9,879 nucleotides of DNA from the NCBI GenBank assembly GCA_913046025.1, contig CAJWRP010000048.1, positions 1 to 9,879 of the forward strand. The letters are read 5' to 3'. The notes beneath the pieces are model-generated. The model was not told the DNA's origin and ran no database searches. It was given only the letters and a program-made list of their open reading frames with translations. The stretch is from an uncultured Chloroflexota bacterium. Its GTDB lineage: Bacteria; Chloroflexota; Dehalococcoidia; SAR202; UBA11138. Below, one piece after another: positions 6,363-9,879 of the stretch. The translations under genes were made by a program, and so were the position numbers. Within the stretch, counting starts at the first letter, position 1, and each line of letters starts with the position of its first letter.

Positions 6363-6991
6363 CTAAGCCCACGCTACGCGATCTACCTTGGGCCTCTCGG
6401 TCTCGTGAAGTGGATCCACCAGTTCGCCTAGCAGTGCTGCAACGGCCAACTCCCACCAGTCCCACCGATCGCGTTTCATCGTCCAGCTGAAGACCTTCAT
6501 GGACCATGGTCGCTGGGCCGCTCCTTCGTCAGTTGGGAAGAACAGACGTGGCGAGCGCAGGCAATCTATTATTATCGAAATCTCGCGACCTTCGAAGTCC
6601 ATCTTAGGGGGCCATCCCAACACGAACCAGTCGCGAATCCTGCCCATGGTCGTTAGCTCCTTGATCATAGCAGCGTCAACCATGCCCAGACGATATGCCC
6701 AGGACACGGCTTCGGTGTACGATGCCTTGTGGAACTTTCGATAAAACCCTCCACACGGACAGTGGATACCTCCAGCAGGTGCTTGAGGTGCTCCTCCAGG
6801 AGAACTGCCGCGTCCACTACTGCCGTGCGGGGCTCTGCCCTCATGAGCTCTCGTAGGTGGGAGTCAATGCGCTTCTCCTCAACCCATGAGGGGAAGTGTG
6901 GAAGCTCGGACTCGAATTGGTGAAGAGGGTCGCCCTGGGCTAGTTGAGGCCGCTCGATGTGGTCCAAGAGAGAGGTTATTGATGAGATCAT
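6363..6991 (-). pseudogene. MltR (mannitol repressor)-like protein, split by a -1 frameshift
   Basis: Two overlapping minus-strand frames together make one protein of about 210 residues. The first part (from ATG 6991) begins MISSITSLLDHIERPQ and contains RTAVVDAAVLLEEHLKHLLE, the helix typical of the MltR family. The second part contains YTEAVSWAYRLGMVDAAMIK, ELTTMGRIRDWF and KMDFEGREISIIIDCLRSP, corresponding to the family's S-x-x-I-x-x-AYxLGLI...IRNxFAH blocks. To join them the reader must slip back one base between about 6750 and 6706. GGGTTTT on the minus strand (6743-6749) is the best point, and one lost G in a GGGG run would explain it. The start is firm: AAAGGAG lies six bases upstream (6998-7004). 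It follows the SbcC-like gene by 119 bases on the same strand. MltR proteins in enterobacteria repress mannitol genes, but most homologues have unknown roles. The family call is from pattern memory and is moderate. Confidence 0.6.
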
Positions 6992-7110
6992 CGATTGCTC
7001 CTTTTGCGGGCGTTTTCGACCAGCTTAGGGCATACGGAGAATGCAAAGGGTTGGGACGTAGCGTGAAAGAAGGTTGTCTAAGGCAAGGCGACCGTGTGCG
7101 TCCAAATGGA

Positions 7111-9699
7111 TTATTCTGTGATGGTGAACGTGGAGCCTGTGGGACCCTTTACGACCTCGATCCGAACAGGGAAGGCGTCCTTGACCTGCTCGATATGGGT
7201 GATGACAATGATTCGCTCGAAATCGTTCTGGATGGACTGAATAGCCTCAGTGAGGCGCTCCTGACCGATTCGGTCCTGCGATCCAAAACCTTCGTCGATG
7301 AACAGGATCGGCAGAGGTGCACCTGACCTGCGTGCCAGCAACTTGGACAGCGCGATACGCAGCGCGAAGTTAATGCGAAAGGCCTCTCCACCGCTGAAGG
7401 TCTCGTAGCTGCGGGTGCCAACTTCGTCTGCGATGCGGATGTCCATCTCCTCCGATGGCTGGCCTGTGGCGCGGTCCCGGCGGCCTTCGCGAAGCTCCAG
7501 CTTCAGAAACATGCGATTCTCGGTAAGCCTGCCCAGGATCTCGTTGGCGTCAGCCTCTAGCTGAGGCATGGCGCCCTCGATGATCAGTGCCTGTACGCCG
7601 TTCTTGCCAAAGGCAGCCGTCAGTTCGTCGTAAATGGACTTTTCGCCGACCATGTTGCGCAGGTTATGCTCCTGCTCTTTGACCTCGTTGGCCAGCGCCT
7701 CGCAGCGCTGAATCTGTTGCTCCAAAATACCCTGGCGGACCTGTACTTCGTCCCTCTGTTTCGCTAGCAGGGAGTGCTGAGCCTGCACCTGCTGTTGTTG
7801 GGTCTCAAGGGCGGGAAGGACCTTCATCTCTTCGATGAGGGCCGTAATGCGGACAGTGGCCTCTTGTATCTCGGTGTGACGCCGTTTCAGCATTTGACGT
7901 GTTGCGGCCAGGGCCTCTTTTTGCTCGGGCAGGTTTGCCTCTGCCTCAGAAAGTCGTCGAGATAGGTCGCGGTACAGATCCAGCGTCCGAAGGCTGGTTC
8001 GTAGTTCCTCGTGTCGTTGAGGGTGGTACTCCAGAGCTGAGAGCTCTGCGCTAACCTGTTCTGATACCCTTCTCTCGTCCACTGCGTAGGCCCCGCCTCG
8101 CAGGGCATGTTCCACCAGTGTCAGCTCGGTAGAAACGAGCTTAAGATCTTCCTCTGCCTTTTTGGAGTCGGCCTGGTCCCGCTGTAGATTCACCATAGTG
8201 ACCTGCAAATTTTGGCGACCGGCTCGGATGTCAGACTCGCCTTTTGTCAACAGCGTCGCCATCTCTGCCTGACGCTGCTCCAGGGTTTCTTTTGTCGCTT
8301 CGTTGGAATCAAAGGACGCCCTGTCTTCCTGGCCTACTCGCCGGTACTCGCTCCTGAGATGTTCCTGGCCATCGCCACCCAGCTGCTGGTTGCATAGTGG
8401 ACATGTGGCCTCTTCCTTGTCCAGCATGTCGAACTTTGATCTGGTGTCCAGCATCGACTGCCGCAGGCGTACGTTCTCTTCGCCCAGCGAACGCACCCTT
8501 ACAGCGTTGTCCTCCGCGGCGGCCTGCTGTCTGGTCAGCTCGGCCTCTTTGACTTCCAATGCCGCCTGCTCCTGCTGCAGTCCATTCAGGCCTTCCACTA
8601 TAATCGGCATGCGTTGAACCAGTGGCTCCAGTTCGCTGGCGCTTCTCGTCTTTAACTGGCTGGCCTGCGCCGACAGAGTCGCCTCCTGGCGAGCGATCTC
8701 CTGCTCAGCCTGCGCCTTCTGGCCATCAAGCTGGTTCTTTCGTGTCAGGGCCTGGTTCAGCCGTTCCAGCTCGGTTGTCCCTGTCTCCAGCGCGGTGAAG
8801 TTTTCGGCGATCTCCGTTCGCCTGGTCAGGACTGCTTCCTGGTCAGCCACGGAAGATTCGTAGGTCCGGACCTGTCGCTCAATGTCGACTATCTCTGCCT
8901 GGGCACTGGTCATCCTGCCCTGGCTTAGCTCCATGTCTCCGCGCTTTGACTGTAATGCCTGCACGCCAAAATTCAACTCATCGAGCTTCAAGCGGAGAAG
9001 GTCAACATCCGGCATCAGCCTCTGCAGCTCGATCTTGGCCTGCTCGAACTTCTCCTGAAAATCGGGAAGCTGGGCTATCTCTCTCTGGCGAAGCTCCACC
9101 ACGTTTTCGGCGTCCCGCACTCGTTGCTGAATGTCCCTGCTTCGGGTCTTGGAGCGATCCTCCAGCTTCTGGTAGTAGGAGAGGTCCAGCACCTCAGCGA
9201 GACATTCCTTGCGCTTGGCCGGGGATGATTGAGTGAACTGGTCTGCCTTGCCCTGCTGTAAGAAAGCGGTATTGGTGAAGGTCTCGTAGTCCATGTGAAG
9301 GATCTCAATGATGCGCCGCTGGGTATCCCGCATGGTGTTCCCGGTAATGGGCGCGAAGCTGTTGCCCGCCTCATCCGCAGCGACCTGTAGCTCGAGTATT
9401 GTGGAGCCCTGCCTGCTACGGCCGGACCGTGAGTGCCGTCTGCTGACCCGATAGGTCTGACCTTGCGAGAGGAACTCTAGCTCCACGGCCATGTCCTGCT
9501 GGCCCTGGTGGACTAGCTCCTCTTGCGTGCGAGTTCGAGCCTCGCCCCAGAGCACCCACGTGATGGCGTCCAGCAGCGCAGACTTGCCATTGCCGTTGTC
9601 TCCGCAAAGGCAGGCGATGTGAATACTGCGAAAGTCCAGCGCAGGAACGTCCTCGCGGTAACACATGAAGTTCTTGATGGTAAGCGTCAGCGGAATCAC
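7111..9699 (-). CDS. sbcC: SbcC/Rad50-type SMC-like ATPase with zinc hook
   Basis: An 862-residue ATPase that with the SbcD/Mre11 nuclease processes double-strand ends and hairpins. The N-terminal half-domain has MIPLTLTIKNFMCYRE, Walker A GDNGNGKS (33-40) and the Q-loop AFLQQGKADQFT (145-156). Two long coiled-coil arms (about 180-425 and 460-720) flank the zinc hook CPLC (433-436). The C-terminal half has NGVQALIIEGAMPQLEADAN, the ABC signature FSGGE (768-772), Walker B ILFIDEGFGS (798-807) and the His switch VITH (His835). All catalytic elements are intact. The length is nearer archaeal Rad50 (about 880) than E. coli SbcC (1048). Translation begins at GTG (9699-9697), since this retains the first beta strand; the next ATG would remove it. 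The Shine-Dalgarno is a weak G-run directly upstream. No sbcD lies within the 180 bases upstream inside the window. It is followed on the same strand by the MltR-like gene. Confidence 0.95.
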   Translation of the reverse strand: MIPLTLTIKNFMCYREDVPALDFRSIHIACLCGDNGNGKSALLDAITWVLWGEARTRTQEELVHQGQQDMAVELEFLSQGQTYRVSRRHSRSGRSRQGSTILELQVAADEAGNSFAPITGNTMRDTQRRIIEILHMDYETFTNTAFLQQGKADQFTQSSPAKRKECLAEVLDLSYYQKLEDRSKTRSRDIQQRVRDAENVVELRQREIAQLPDFQEKFEQAKIELQRLMPDVDLLRLKLDELNFGVQALQSKRGDMELSQGRMTSAQAEIVDIERQVRTYESSVADQEAVLTRRTEIAENFTALETGTTELERLNQALTRKNQLDGQKAQAEQEIARQEATLSAQASQLKTRSASELEPLVQRMPIIVEGLNGLQQEQAALEVKEAELTRQQAAAEDNAVRVRSLGEENVRLRQSMLDTRSKFDMLDKEEATCPLCNQQLGGDGQEHLRSEYRRVGQEDRASFDSNEATKETLEQRQAEMATLLTKGESDIRAGRQNLQVTMVNLQRDQADSKKAEEDLKLVSTELTLVEHALRGGAYAVDERRVSEQVSAELSALEYHPQRHEELRTSLRTLDLYRDLSRRLSEAEANLPEQKEALAATRQMLKRRHTEIQEATVRITALIEEMKVLPALETQQQQVQAQHSLLAKQRDEVQVRQGILEQQIQRCEALANEVKEQEHNLRNMVGEKSIYDELTAAFGKNGVQALIIEGAMPQLEADANEILGRLTENRMFLKLELREGRRDRATGQPSEEMDIRIADEVGTRSYETFSGGEAFRINFALRIALSKLLARRSGAPLPILFIDEGFGSQDRIGQERLTEAIQSIQNDFERIIVITHIEQVKDAFPVRIEVVKGPTGSTFTITE

Positions 9700-9702
9700 G
9701 CC

Positions 9703-9799
9703 CCCATTCTATTTTGGATTGTGGGCAAGGGCAATACGAGGGAGATTTAAGTTTGTGGTCTAGCAAAGGCAGAATTGTCTTGTAGAGGTGCAAATAAGG
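9703..9799. other. AT-rich leader region upstream of the SbcC-like gene
   Basis: About 100 non-coding bases, more AT-rich than the flanking gene. The sbcC promoter probably lies here, but no hexamer pair with proper spacing stands out. No hairpin or repeat is visible. Confidence 0.35.
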
Positions 9800-9879
9800 T
9801 TATTTAAAAAGAATCCGTTCGTCCTGGGTTGAACAAACGCCACCTGCATCCATCTTAACATCAGGCATTGGCGTACTCT
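9800..9879 (-). CDS. Possible C-terminal end of an unidentified upstream gene (partial)
   Basis: On the minus strand one frame is open from the window edge to TAA (9802-9800) and would encode 26 residues ending QDERILFK. It could be the tail of the gene preceding sbcC, where sbcD is often found, but it is too short to match any family and an open run of this length is common by chance. Confidence 0.2.
   Translation of the reverse strand, partial: STPMPDVKMDAGGVCSTQDERILFK

Noticed and set aside
6886..7326. 146-codon plus-strand open frame spanning the sbcC end and the MltR-like start
   Set aside because: It overlaps conserved coding sequence of two genes in antisense and has no recognisable feature.
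7111..9699. SMC chromosome-condensation protein instead of SbcC/Rad50
   Set aside because: The CPLC zinc hook at the coiled-coil apex and the short length fit Rad50/SbcC; SMC proteins have a globular hinge and are about 1150 residues or longer.
1..9879. CRISPR array, insertion sequence or prophage
   Set aside because: No regularly spaced repeats, transposase or phage-like genes were seen on either strand.

Overview
The window is about 9.9 kb of compact bacterial chromosome with mid-range GC and short intergenic gaps. Most genes are read easily and belong to ordinary metabolic or DNA-repair families. An F420-type PPOX-family protein, a DinB-type metalloprotein, a GNAT acetyltransferase, and an unusual pairing of a FAH-family enzyme with a succinyl-CoA:3-ketoacid-type CoA transferase together suggest a Chloroflexota/Dehalococcoidia-like (for example SAR202-type) environmental genome. 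That assignment is inference from gene content. No RNA gene, CRISPR array, insertion sequence or phage gene is visible.

Layout. (1) Positions 1-872, minus strand: a GNAT acetyltransferase followed by a PPOX-family flavin/F420-type protein that runs off the left edge. (2) Positions 902-2470, plus strand: a FAD/NAD(P) oxidoreductase resembling the FAD-binding alpha subunits of sarcosine/opine oxidases, then a small cupin gene broken by one in-frame amber codon, then a strong hairpin. (3) Positions 2521-3057, minus strand: a DinB-like four-helix metalloprotein, convergent with the cupin across the hairpin. (4) Positions 3184-5617, plus strand: a likely operon of CoA-transferase subunit A, FAH-family hydrolase/isomerase and CoA-transferase subunit B, with a perfect TATAAT -10 box in front. 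(5) Positions 5716-6249, plus strand: the first third of a major facilitator exporter, cut off after its fourth membrane helix. (6) Positions 6363-9699, minus strand: a complete SbcC/Rad50-type ATPase with zinc hook, followed by an MltR-like gene whose reading frame is broken by a single -1 shift.

How the genes may work together. The scoA-FAH-scoB group reads as one catabolic module. The FAH enzyme would cleave or isomerise an oxo-acid, and the CoA transferase would move CoA from a donor such as succinyl-CoA onto a 3-oxoacid for thiolysis. The SbcC-like protein would act in double-strand-break and hairpin processing with an SbcD/Mre11 nuclease that is not in the window.

The most notable feature is a run of disrupted genes: the cupin (nonsense), the MFS gene (truncation) and the MltR-like gene (frameshift), plus an oxidoreductase with an unclear start and an unfamiliar tail. 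These could be real decay, recoding, or consensus errors in an environmental assembly. TAG is used as the normal stop by four neighbouring genes, so genome-wide amber reassignment is not the explanation. I found no convincing new biological system.
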